A stretch of DNA of 31,639 bases, taken from assembly GCA_016935715.1 (NCBI GenBank), contig JAFGQJ010000014.1, forward strand, positions 1-31,639, given 5' to 3'. This document shows positions 1 through 7,387 of this stretch, in pieces. The stretch is from Spirochaetales bacterium (GTDB taxonomy: Bacteria; Spirochaetota; Spirochaetia; SZUA-6; DRHE01). The notes under the pieces are model-generated. The model ran no database searches, was not told the DNA's origin, and worked only from the letters and a program-made list of their open reading frames with translations. Position 1 is the first letter of the stretch. Each line of letters opens with the position of its first letter. A program made the translations under genes and the position numbers.

Positions 1-777
1 GCAGAACTGGTTATCGGGACTGACGGAGATGGAGACCGGTTGGTTTTTGGAGATGCCAGGGGAATCATTAATGCAGGTTTTATCTCGATCCCTATTCTGA
101 GAAAACTCCTTGCCGACAGGCCTGCCTCCGGGATGAATAGGCCCGAATCTCACAAGATCATATACGATCCCAAGGTCAACCCGTTAGCCCTGGTTGAGTG
201 GGCGAAGTTGGATATCAAACCGGTCTTGTTCGGGAATGGACATTCGCAGATAAAGGAACATATGCGCCGGATCGGTGCCCTGGCGGCGGTCGAAGAGTCC
301 GGGCACTACTACCACAGTTTGACCGGCGAGGGGATGACGTTTTTCGCCGAGAATTCCCTGCTCACTGTCTTGACGCTGGCGAGAGCGCTCCGGGAGAATC
401 GGGAATTGTTGAAAGAGATGTGGGCTTTGCAGGACAGGGTGTTCACCACAGGCGAAATCAACTACCAAATGCCCGACGATAATGCCCGTGATGCGGCTCT
501 ACAGGCGGTACTGCAATATTTCGAAGATGATCATGCCGCATTAGTCTCCGAAACTGAAGAAGGGATCGATCTAATGGGTACGGTCGCAAGCAAGGGGGTT
601 GATCTCGAGGCAGGGGAGCTGGATAGTGCCTGGTATAGCGGATATGTGCGTGCTGCGACCAATGAAAAATCAGTCCTTCGATTCTACCTGTCAACGGGAA
701 TATCCAACCTGGGTCTGCAGACAGAGCAAAGAATCAGGGAAATTTTCGAACACTACCACGGGAATGCAATAGACTGA
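1..777 (+). CDS. Phosphohexomutase (phosphomannomutase/phosphoglucomutase), 5'-truncated
   Basis: The reading frame is open from base 1, so the N-terminal part, including the catalytic phosphoserine, lies outside the window. The visible part begins just before the metal-binding loop GTDGDGDRL (bases 16-42), which binds Mg2+ beside the phosphoserine in the alpha-D-phosphohexomutase family. The sugar-binding loop EESGHYYH follows (about 289-312). Near the C-terminus RAATNEKSVLRFYLS matches the phosphate-binding loop, usually R-x-S-x-T-E-P, in a divergent form. Enzymes of this family interconvert 6-phospho and 1-phospho sugars in the cytoplasm and supply nucleotide-sugar synthesis. The TTG at 40 lies downstream of the essential metal loop and cannot be the start. 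Whether the substrate is mannose, glucose or glucosamine phosphate cannot be decided. The next gene begins 59 bases later on the same strand and may be co-transcribed. Confidence 0.9.
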   Translation, partial: AELVIGTDGDGDRLVFGDARGIINAGFISIPILRKLLADRPASGMNRPESHKIIYDPKVNPLALVEWAKLDIKPVLFGNGHSQIKEHMRRIGALAAVEESGHYYHSLTGEGMTFFAENSLLTVLTLARALRENRELLKEMWALQDRVFTTGEINYQMPDDNARDAALQAVLQYFEDDHAALVSETEEGIDLMGTVASKGVDLEAGELDSAWYSGYVRAATNEKSVLRFYLSTGISNLGLQTEQRIREIFEHYHGNAID

Positions 778-836
778 CTACGGATGACGATGCACCCCGG
801 TCTAAGGAAACAAGTCAGGTCAGAGGAGGCGACTAC

Positions 837-1574
837 ATGCAACTGAGAGTTTTGGGGTCCGGCACGATATCAGGCCGCACGAATAGAAAGTGTTCCGGAT
901 ATCTTCTCGACGAGCAGATCCTGATGGACTGTGGACCCGGGATATGGTCTGCTCTATACCGCCGGGACCAAAGGATGCGACCGATCGATCACATTCTGAT
1001 CTCTCATTTCCATGTTGACCATATTGCAGATCTTGTTCCGCTTCTTTGGAGACAATGGGTTCTGGAAAAAGAACGACAGAACCCTATAAATTTATATGGT
1101 CCCAGAGGATTGCCGGATTGGTTTGATAAGTTGACAGCCGTTCACCACGATTGGGTAAAGGATTTGTCCATCTCGCTCATAGAGATGGATGAAGCAGAAA
1201 TAGAAGTCGGTTCTTATTCGGTCGCGGCTCGCCCAACAGGACACACGGACAACAGTATCTGCTTCAGAATAGGTGACACCGACGGCAAATCCGCGTTCTA
1301 CTCCGGTGACAGCGGCTGGCACGAGAACCTAATACAACTCGCAGATTCCAGTGATCTTGCCATCATCGATTGCGCCAGTTCGGTACAAGACCCGAAAGAA
1401 GATCATTTGACTCCGGTCCTGGCAGCGAAGATCGCGGATCTTGCAGGGGTGAAACGACTCATGCTGACACATCTTTATCCGGAGGCTTGGCAGTTCGAAC
1501 CTGCTATGGAAGCAAGCCAGTATTTTAAAGGAGCAATCATTCTGGCGCAAGACGATCTTTTGATTTTTATATAG
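837..1574 (+). CDS. Metallo-beta-lactamase-fold hydrolase, RNase Z-like
   Basis: This 245-residue protein has the MBL metal motif HFHVDH (residues about 57-62), a second His in GHTDNS (about 135) and an Asp in SGDSGW (about 157), the usual set of di-zinc ligands. A late His in LTHLYPE (about 212) completes the set. Length and layout resemble RNase Z/ElaC-like and other small MBL phosphodiesterases. The C-terminal tail and lack of a long exosite arm make true tRNA 3' processing uncertain, so a general hydrolase call is safer. The start is supported by a strong ribosome site (AGAGGAGG) about 8 bases before ATG 837. It is 59 bases after the phosphohexomutase and converges with the permease at 1591, leaving only 16 bases between stops. 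Confidence 0.88.
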   Translation: MQLRVLGSGTISGRTNRKCSGYLLDEQILMDCGPGIWSALYRRDQRMRPIDHILISHFHVDHIADLVPLLWRQWVLEKERQNPINLYGPRGLPDWFDKLTAVHHDWVKDLSISLIEMDEAEIEVGSYSVAARPTGHTDNSICFRIGDTDGKSAFYSGDSGWHENLIQLADSSDLAIIDCASSVQDPKEDHLTPVLAAKIADLAGVKRLMLTHLYPEAWQFEPAMEASQYFKGAIILAQDDLLIFI

Positions 1575-1590
1575 AGTACGATGCTCTGCC

Positions 1591-2442
1591 TCAGCCTTTG
1601 AGCCCCGAATGCATGAAACTCTGTATAAACTTCTTTTGAAATATTATGAAGGATAGCAGGAGCGGGGCGATCACGATAATGGTGGCCGCCATCGTGAGGG
1701 ACCACTCTGGACTGCTCTCGGTGGCCTGGGTCAGCAGTGCCAGCCCCACGGTAAGAAGCCGGGCTCGCTTCGTGTCCGTGACGATCAAAGGCCAGAAAAA
1801 CTCGTTCCAGTGATAGCTTATGCTCACCATTGCGAAAGCGACCAGCGAAGGCTTTGCCAGGGGCAGTAACACGTGAATGATCGTAGTAAATCCGCCTCCG
1901 CCGTCTATCCTTACCGAGTCTTCCAATTCTTTCGGGATCGCTTTAAAGGCTTGGCGCATCAGAAAAATTCCATAGGCCGAAGCGAAATAGACTAATCCGA
2001 TGGCCAGCTTGGTATCCAACAGTTTCAATGACGAAATTGTATGGTAGTTGGGTACGACGATGCTCTGCGGTGGGATGAGCATTTGAACCAGGAAGAAGAT
2101 GAAGATGACATCCCTTCCCCGAAACTTGAGTCGGGCGAAAGCATAGGCGGCCAACGAGATCGTGACTATCTGGACAGACAGAATCATAACAACGACGATG
2201 ATCGTGTTGATGTAGTACTGTCCGAAAGGAGCGACGGACATGGCTTTTTTGAAGTTATCCAGGCGGAACGTTTCCGGGATCCAGTGGAACTTTATGCTCA
2301 TCACCTCGGGCAGGGTTTTAAAGGCCGTGCTGAGCAGAAGCAGCAATGGGATGATCATAAGGATCGAGACAGGCACTAATACAACATAGGCAATTGTATT
2401 GCGTTTACGGACTTCCTGGTTGTATTTGCTTCGTGAGCCCAT
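1591..2442 (-). CDS. Sugar ABC transporter permease, MalG-like (CUT1)
   Basis: This is a 283-residue inner-membrane protein with about six hydrophobic segments. The cytoplasmic EAA loop (IPKELEDSVRIDGGGGFTTI and a following LPLAKPS) docks the ATPase in MalG-type permeases. The frame stays open upstream to 2556, but the ATG at 2442 is preferred. It gives the usual MalG N-terminus (short basic stretch, then the first membrane helix) and begins two bases after the stop of the preceding permease, typical of translational coupling. It is the last gene of the left-pointing binding protein-permease-permease operon. No ATPase gene is present, so a shared MsmX/UgpC-type ATPase elsewhere is inferred. 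The substrate is unknown, probably an oligosaccharide or polyol. Confidence 0.92.
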   Translation of the reverse strand: MGSRSKYNQEVRKRNTIAYVVLVPVSILMIIPLLLLLSTAFKTLPEVMSIKFHWIPETFRLDNFKKAMSVAPFGQYYINTIIVVVMILSVQIVTISLAAYAFARLKFRGRDVIFIFFLVQMLIPPQSIVVPNYHTISSLKLLDTKLAIGLVYFASAYGIFLMRQAFKAIPKELEDSVRIDGGGGFTTIIHVLLPLAKPSLVAFAMVSISYHWNEFFWPLIVTDTKRARLLTVGLALLTQATESSPEWSLTMAATIIVIAPLLLSFIIFQKKFIQSFMHSGLKG

Positions 2443-2444
2443 CG

Positions 2445-3326
2445 CTATGCCTCGTAGTAGACTCTCCGACCTATGGTGGAGAAGATAACGACAACACAAA
2501 TCAGAAGGAACAGGGTCAGCATGCTCGTCAAGGTGGAACCGACACCCATGTTCCAATAACGGAAAGCCTGCTGGTAGATATAGTACACAATCAGATTGGT
2601 AGAATCCGCAGGCCGTCCTTGGGTCATGATGTAGACCAGATCGATGGATTGCAAAGAGTCTACGATATTGATGATGAAAATAAAGAATGTATAGGAGGAC
2701 AGAAGCGGGAAGGTGACCCGCCAGAACCTCGTCCAGCTGCCCGCTCCTTCCACCCGGGCTGCGTCATCCAGTTCGCCGGGAATGTTGGTAAGGCCGGCCA
2801 GGAAGAGAATCATGTAGTAGCCCATGTGTTTCCAAATTCCGACAGCGACAATGCACCACAGCGCGGTTTTCGTGCTGTTCAGCCAGGGCAAACCGCGTAG
2901 GCCTATGCTCGACAGAAGGTGATCCAGTACACCGTACGTCGGTACATACATCCACAACCAGATCAAAGCCGCGGCCGCTCCGGGGATCATCATCGGATAG
3001 AACAGTGCCACTTTGAAAAAACCTCCGGCCCTGACATTCTTGTTCACCTGGAGTGCGAGAAAGAGGCCGAAAGACATGCTTATCAGAATGGTGCTGAAGG
3101 AGTATAGGATGGTATTCCGTATGACTTGCCAGAACACAGCATTGTGCAGAACATCGATATAATTCTTGATACCGTTGAACATTTTGACCGGATAATCGGT
3201 GCTCCAGTTGAAGAAGCTGACATAGACGGCGCGGATAATCGGAAAATAGGTAAATAGCAGGAGGAAAAAGAATGCCGGCAGAATGTAGAGATAGGGTTTA
3301 ACCTTTTCGTAGCGCCTGTATCCCAT
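2445..3326 (-). CDS. Sugar ABC transporter permease, MalF-like (CUT1)
   Basis: This 293-residue membrane protein opens with a basic segment and a strong first helix, then about five more membrane spans. The EAA loop (IPGELDDAARVEGAGSW, then FPLL) is clear. This is the UgpA/MalF-type partner of the permease that starts two bases after its stop. Its ATG (3326) lies 88 bases downstream of the binding-protein stop. That gap holds a perfect 11-bp hairpin followed by TTTT and then AGGAGG, so permease expression should be lower than that of the binding protein. The AGGAGG is about 20 bases from the ATG, farther than usual. A weaker GGA closer to the start may serve instead. Confidence 0.92.
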   Translation of the reverse strand: MGYRRYEKVKPYLYILPAFFFLLLFTYFPIIRAVYVSFFNWSTDYPVKMFNGIKNYIDVLHNAVFWQVIRNTILYSFSTILISMSFGLFLALQVNKNVRAGGFFKVALFYPMMIPGAAAALIWLWMYVPTYGVLDHLLSSIGLRGLPWLNSTKTALWCIVAVGIWKHMGYYMILFLAGLTNIPGELDDAARVEGAGSWTRFWRVTFPLLSSYTFFIFIINIVDSLQSIDLVYIMTQGRPADSTNLIVYYIYQQAFRYWNMGVGSTLTSMLTLFLLICVVVIFSTIGRRVYYEA

Positions 3327-3357
3327 TGTTCCAGCCGAATGCTGTGATCCTCCTAAA

Positions 3358-3390
3358 AGCCCCCATTCGAGTATTCGTGGAATGGGGGCT
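3358..3390 (-). terminator. Intra-operon hairpin terminator/attenuator after the binding protein
   Basis: A perfect 11-bp inverted repeat (arms AGCCCCCATTC and GAATGGGGGCT, 11-base loop) is followed on the minus strand by TTTT. It sits between the binding-protein stop (3415) and the permease start (3326). It may act as a partial terminator or an mRNA-stabilising 3' stem, both known ways to make binding protein in excess over permeases. Confidence 0.75.
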
Positions 3391-3414
3391 CCAATATAGT
3401 CGTGTTTTGGAGAT

Positions 3415-4704
3415 TTACTGCCATTTAGCCAGAATTTTATCCGCTTCGGCTTGGGCGTCTTTTAAAGCCTGGTCCATAATGGACAGGTCTGCCGAACCGC
3501 GTATCTTCTCATCCAGCACATTCAGCATATCGTAAACTTCCTGCATTCTGTGGGTCATCATGTTGCGTTCCACATCGGACTCCATCAACTGATGATAGGC
3601 GACCAGGGCTTGCGGCCACTTGTCCGTATATGCTTTATACTCCGGTAGGTCGAAGGCTTCTTTTCGCACCGGTATATACCCTGATCCTGCGCTCCACTTG
3701 GCAGTGTTTTCCGGCTTGGTCATCCACTTGATCATCTTCCAGGCAGCAGTCTGGCGGCGCTCGTCGGTCTTGAAGATGAAGAAATTGCCGCCGCCTTCGA
3801 TAACGACCTGCCGCTTATAACTTGGCAGGAATGCGGTTCCAAAATCATACTCAGTTGAGTTTCGGATGTAGGTAAGGGCGCCCGTTGAGTGATAGAGCAT
3901 GGCCGTTTTCCCGGTAGCGAAGTCTGAAACGGACTGAGACCAGGGTGTGACCCCGGTGGTCACCTTCATCTGGTAGGCTAACTTGTGGAGAAAACGGTAT
4001 ACCTCTCTCATCTCTTCGGTGTCGATTGCTATATAGGTCCCGGGCTCGTTGTCCGCCACTCCGCCGGCCTGGAGCAGCAGGGGCATTGTGAGCCAGTAGT
4101 CATTGGGAATGAGAACTCCCCAACGTTCGACATTGCCGCTGGCGTCGGTTTTTGTGAGTTTTTTTGCATATTCGGCTAATTCGTCCCAGGTCGAGGCAGG
4201 TTTCTCCGGATCGAGGCCCACTTCACGGTAAAAATCCTTGTTATAGTACATGATAGGTGTGCTTCTCTGCCAGGGGATCGACCAGATCTTGCCGTCAAAG
4301 CGGGCGATCTTCATGAATCCTTCCAAGAAATTGTTGATGAATGCCTCTCCCCCTTCTTCAGCAATATAATCATCCAGAGGAATAATCGCATCGATGTCCA
4401 TCAGTGTGAGCAGGTTTGGTGCGTCTAAAACTGCCAACTCTGGAGGGTTTCCGGCCAGGAATGCGGTCTGAGCCTTGTCCATGGCCTCCATGTATCCTCC
4501 GGCGAAGATCGATTCGACGTATACCTCATTCTGGGAATCGTTGAACTCTTCCACGAGGCCGTCCATCAGCTGCGCCAAGGAGCCGGCAACGCCGACCGGG
4601 TAGTACATCCTCAGATACACGGTTCCCCCTTCTTCCTTCTTGGCTCCCCCCCAGGAATAAGTCAGAACCGCCAAGAGCATTATTAGAACAAGTAATTTTT
4701 TCAT
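3415..4704 (-). CDS. Extracellular sugar-binding protein, family 1 (ABC importer)
   Basis: This 429-residue protein starts with a signal peptide (MKKLL followed by a hydrophobic core to about residue 18). It continues as a typical family-1 binding protein: a repeated bilobal fold with the motifs GNPPELAVLDAPNL, PWQRSTPIMYYNKDFYREVG and GGNFFIFK. The signal region ends in SWGGAKKEEGG with no lipobox cysteine, so the protein is likely periplasmic rather than a lipoprotein, as often seen in spirochaetes. The ATG at 4704 is preceded by TAGGAGAGGAGAGG, a good ribosome site. It is the first gene of the left-pointing importer operon and follows a leader of about 125 bases from the promoter near 4840. 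The ligand cannot be predicted. YYNKDFY and similar motifs are general for sugar-oligomer binders. Confidence 0.93.
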   Translation of the reverse strand: MKKLLVLIMLLAVLTYSWGGAKKEEGGTVYLRMYYPVGVAGSLAQLMDGLVEEFNDSQNEVYVESIFAGGYMEAMDKAQTAFLAGNPPELAVLDAPNLLTLMDIDAIIPLDDYIAEEGGEAFINNFLEGFMKIARFDGKIWSIPWQRSTPIMYYNKDFYREVGLDPEKPASTWDELAEYAKKLTKTDASGNVERWGVLIPNDYWLTMPLLLQAGGVADNEPGTYIAIDTEEMREVYRFLHKLAYQMKVTTGVTPWSQSVSDFATGKTAMLYHSTGALTYIRNSTEYDFGTAFLPSYKRQVVIEGGGNFFIFKTDERRQTAAWKMIKWMTKPENTAKWSAGSGYIPVRKEAFDLPEYKAYTDKWPQALVAYHQLMESDVERNMMTHRMQEVYDMLNVLDEKIRGSADLSIMDQALKDAQAEADKILAKWQ

Positions 4705-4836
4705 TCGTCCTCTCCTCTCCTATAATTTCGTTAGATAGCAGAACAACTCAGCTCATGGCGCACCACCCCCTTTTCCTGCCCGATCTTACGGTGTGTGACA
4801 ATAACGCTGATTGCGGAAACTCACTTTTTCAAGTTG

Positions 4837-4865
4837 ATCATATCAAAGGGCCATGCATTTGTCAA
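4837..4865 (-). promoter_or_regulatory. Near-consensus sigma-70 promoter of the left ABC importer operon
   Basis: Read on the minus strand, TTGACA (4865-4860) is separated by 17 bases from TATGAT (4842-4837). It matches consensus at 11 of 12 positions at ideal spacing. Transcription would begin near 4830, giving a leader of about 125 bases before the binding-protein ATG at 4704. A second TTGACA lies at 4899-4894, 34 bases upstream, with an AATAAA 17 bases after it, and may be a weaker alternative promoter. Confidence 0.75.
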
Positions 4866-4869
4866 GGCG

Positions 4870-4892
4870 CTTTATTAAGTGCATTAATAAAG
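4870..4892. promoter_or_regulatory. AT-rich palindrome, candidate repressor operator
   Basis: A perfect 9-bp inverted repeat (CTTTATTAA and TTAATAAAG, 5-base centre GTGCA) lies four bases upstream of the -35 box of the importer promoter and between two TTGACA copies. Size, symmetry and position suit a dimeric repressor or activator site, such as a ROK, LacI or GntR family protein. The regulator is not identified. The only regulator in the window is the ROK protein at 9968. Confidence 0.5.
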
Positions 4893-5044
4893 CTGTCAAA
4901 TATGATTCGCAAAAGGTGAGATGGCGCTGAAAGCTCGTCGGGCCCGCGTGCGGGCTCCTCGACCGGACGAAGGCCAGAGGCGGACCGGCAGGTACGGATT
5001 GCCTCGATGCGCGCAGATTCTCAGTTGTTCCAGCCTGCCGAGCG
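4893..5044. other. Gene-free spacer with GC hairpin and composition change
   Basis: No credible gene is seen here; the small open frames on either strand lack ribosome sites and familiar motifs. A GC-rich stem (GCCCG/CGGGC, loop CGTG, extended by two further pairs; 4940-4957) lies downstream of the sulfatase-family stop and could end that transcript, though no T-run follows. Base composition rises sharply across this spacer. Confidence 0.4.
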
Positions 5045-6355
5045 CTAGACCGTGCTGCGTCTGGCCCTGCGGATGAACGCCTCCAGCAGGGGCTCCAATC
5101 TGACCGCCGCCGGGTGGTTCTCCCGGTAGAGGTTGTCAAGCTCCCCAGGATCACTGACAAGATCGTAGAGCTCGTATCGATGTGCCCCGCCGGAGCGCCT
5201 CGTGTTCAGGATCAATTTCCACGAGGAGGTGCGGACCGACCAGATCTCCCGGTCGTCACTCCGCAGTGCCTGCCATCCGGCGGGAGGAGTTTCGGAGAAC
5301 GCTTCCTCGCGAAAGCAGTCACTCTGCCCTTCGATCAGCGGTCGGACCGATGCGCCCTCCATGAGACCGGGCTGCTCGATGCCCAGCAGATCGAAGATCG
5401 TGGGCATGATGTCGATCTGGGACACCTGGTTTTCCACCACCTTGCCCTTGGGAAGGATGCGGGGACAGCGCAGGATCAGGGGCACGCGGATGGACTCGTC
5501 GTAGAGGGTTCCCATCAGGTTGCAGGAGCAGTGCCCGACGTGGCCGCGCTCCAGCAGTTCCTCCCCGTGATCCGCCACGATGATCACCAGGGTGTCATCC
5601 AGCAGCTTCAGCTCCTCGAGCCTGGCGATCCAGCCCCCCACCAGATCGTCGAACACCCGCACCTCGCCGTCATACAGGGCGTCAACCGCGGGCCTGTCCC
5701 GGTCCGCGTCGAAGTCCGCAACGCCCACGGTTCGTTTGTGGGCGCTGTCGCTGGCATCATCCGGCAGGGCCTCAGCTTCCCCGGCCTCCAGCTTGCTGGT
5801 CACTCCGGTCGGGTGCACGATCAGGTGACGCCGCACCACCTCGATTCTCTCCCTGGTGTCCTCATCCATGCGGTAGCCCGGATCCAGAAAGGCTTCGAAG
5901 TACTCATCCGGGGGATTGTAGGGCAGATGCGTGGGATAGGGCTGGGCAAGGAAAAACCAGCGATCCCCGCGCCGCTCTTCGAGGTACGACTGGATCCGGT
6001 CAGCCGGCGTGTCGCAGGTGAAGCCCAGAGGCGCCCAGCGCATCACCAGCTCCCCGTCTATCCGGTAACCCTTCTGCGCCAGAACCTTGAGCGGCGTCCG
6101 CCGGTCGCGCCACTGCGGGCTTTGCGCCCAGCCGGCATAGGCGCGGGCGTCGACCAGGCGGTGGCTGGCGGTGCTCAGGCCCGTGAGGATGGACACGATC
6201 GGCGGCAGGGTGTGGGAGGCCACGGCGATGCAGTTGCGGAACATCACCCCCTCCCGGGCGATCCTGTCGATGTTCGGGGAGGTGTTTTTTTCATATCCGT
6301 AGCAGCCCAGGTGATCGGGACGAAGGGCATCCTCCAGGATCATGAAAACATTCAT
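5045..6355 (-). CDS. Sulfatase-superfamily (alkaline phosphatase fold) hydrolase with Thr at the nucleophile position
   Basis: This 436-residue protein has the fold markers of the sulfatase/phosphatase superfamily: metal-site DALRPDHLGCYGY near the N-terminus (Asp9), ADHGEE (261-266), DIMPTIFDLLG, and the C-terminal signature YDLVSDPGELDNLY. The segment where sulfatases carry C/S-x-P-x-R reads SHTLPPIVSILTGL, so Thr49 replaces the formylglycine precursor and the following Arg is lost. Known members with Thr at this position include phosphoethanolamine and phosphoglycerol transferases, so phosphoester or phosphonate chemistry is as likely as sulfate release. No signal peptide is visible, so it is probably cytoplasmic. 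It is the last gene of a three-gene left-pointing operon. ATG 6355 has only a weak upstream purine stretch (GGAAC). Confidence 0.85.
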   Translation of the reverse strand: MNVFMILEDALRPDHLGCYGYEKNTSPNIDRIAREGVMFRNCIAVASHTLPPIVSILTGLSTASHRLVDARAYAGWAQSPQWRDRRTPLKVLAQKGYRIDGELVMRWAPLGFTCDTPADRIQSYLEERRGDRWFFLAQPYPTHLPYNPPDEYFEAFLDPGYRMDEDTRERIEVVRRHLIVHPTGVTSKLEAGEAEALPDDASDSAHKRTVGVADFDADRDRPAVDALYDGEVRVFDDLVGGWIARLEELKLLDDTLVIIVADHGEELLERGHVGHCSCNLMGTLYDESIRVPLILRCPRILPKGKVVENQVSQIDIMPTIFDLLGIEQPGLMEGASVRPLIEGQSDCFREEAFSETPPAGWQALRSDDREIWSVRTSSWKLILNTRRSGGAHRYELYDLVSDPGELDNLYRENHPAAVRLEPLLEAFIRRARRSTV

Positions 6356-6409
6356 GATCTCAATGTTCCGTGAGAAAACAGGAGACCGGCGGGAGGTACG
6401 CCATGGTCC

Positions 6410-7336
6410 TCAATCACGGCTGCTCTCGGCGGCGAAGCGCTGGGCCTGGGCCACGATGTCCACCCCCACCTTGCGGCTCCATTCACGCAGCAGGGCTCCG
6501 GCCACCTTTCCGGGATATTGCTGCCCGACCTTCCGCCCGTCCATCCGGCAGATCGGAAGGATGCAGTAGGAGCTGGTAGTCCAGAAAGCCTCCTCCGCGT
6601 TGTAGGCATCGTACAGGGTGATGTCCCGTTCCTGGACCGGGATGCCCAGTCCGGCGGCCAGTTCGATCGCATATTGCCGGGAGATCCCAACCAGGATGTT
6701 GCGCGTCTTCGGGGTCATCAGCATCCCGTCGACAACGAAGAAGATGTTCGCGCCGGTTCCTTCGGTGATGAAGCCGTCGATGTCGAGCATCACGGCGAAG
6801 GCATCCGGGTCGACCCTCTTGGCATCGAGCTTGGAGAGGAAGTGGGGAAGTCGGGAGCGGTGCTTGCAGCGCTGCTCGAAACACTGGGGCGGAATGTGGC
6901 GGTACAGTGAGGTGACTACCGCTTTGCCCTCGGTGTAGCAGCGGGCGTATTCGCCGTGAGGCAGGGCGGCCGAGTAGGCGAACACGGTGGGAGTGGTGTC
7001 CACCTGCTTCTGCAGCGGCATGGGAAACGTTGTTCCCGGGGTTACCTCGACGCACAGCCACATGTCGTCCTCCGCATCGATCAGCTTCTCATTGGCCGCC
7101 AGGGTTTGGGCCACCGCTTCCTCGACCCGGCTCCACTCGAGCTGTTCGAGGATCCCGGCATAACTCAGGGAGCGGCGCAGACGCTCCAGGTGCTGTTCGA
7201 CATGAAAGAGTTTGTGCCCGAAGGTGCGGATGGATTCGTAGAAGGTCGCGCCGTACAGCCGACCCACATCGAAGATCGAGATCCTGGCCTCGGATTCGCC
7301 TATCATCTTTCCGTTCAGATACACGGACCGTTCCAA
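6410..7336 (-). CDS. Class IV PLP aminotransferase (BCAT / D-amino acid aminotransferase-like)
   Basis: This 308-residue fold-type IV PLP enzyme has an N-terminus typical of the family (VYLNGKMI, then DVGRLYGATFYESIRT). The predicted Schiff-base lysine is near residue 158 in CKHRSRLPHFLSK, a pattern closer to D-amino acid aminotransferase or aminodeoxychorismate lyase than to IlvE. It also has the phosphate-binding ITEGTGANIFFV and NILVGISR. The start is taken as TTG 7336 because a perfect AGGAGG lies seven bases before it. The in-frame ATG at 7360 lies upstream of that ribosome site and would give a poor leader. It moves an amino group between an amine or amino acid and a keto acid; specificity is unresolved. 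It lies 51 bases after the deacetylase-like gene and 54 before the sulfatase-family gene. Confidence 0.88.
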   Translation of the reverse strand: MERSVYLNGKMIGESEARISIFDVGRLYGATFYESIRTFGHKLFHVEQHLERLRRSLSYAGILEQLEWSRVEEAVAQTLAANEKLIDAEDDMWLCVEVTPGTTFPMPLQKQVDTTPTVFAYSAALPHGEYARCYTEGKAVVTSLYRHIPPQCFEQRCKHRSRLPHFLSKLDAKRVDPDAFAVMLDIDGFITEGTGANIFFVVDGMLMTPKTRNILVGISRQYAIELAAGLGIPVQERDITLYDAYNAEEAFWTTSSYCILPICRMDGRKVGQQYPGKVAGALLREWSRKVGVDIVAQAQRFAAESSRD

Positions 7337-7387
7337 TTTCTTACCTCCTCTTAAGCTCATTCAGCCGGGAAGTGCTCCTTTCCGGCT

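Noticed and set aside
1575..1590. Small AGAG/CTCT hairpin between convergent stops as terminator
   Set aside because: A four-base stem with no T-run is too weak to call.
4843..5160. 105-codon minus-strand frame covering the promoter region
   Set aside because: No ribosome site, overlaps the sulfatase-family gene in another frame and covers the promoter and palindrome.
5114..6373. Plus-strand frame of 419 codons opposite the sulfatase-family gene
   Set aside because: No motif, Gln/His/Arg-rich shadow composition; the minus strand carries clear superfamily motifs.
7337..7360. ATG 7360 as start of the class IV aminotransferase
   Set aside because: The AGGAGG lies after this ATG and seven bases before TTG 7336.
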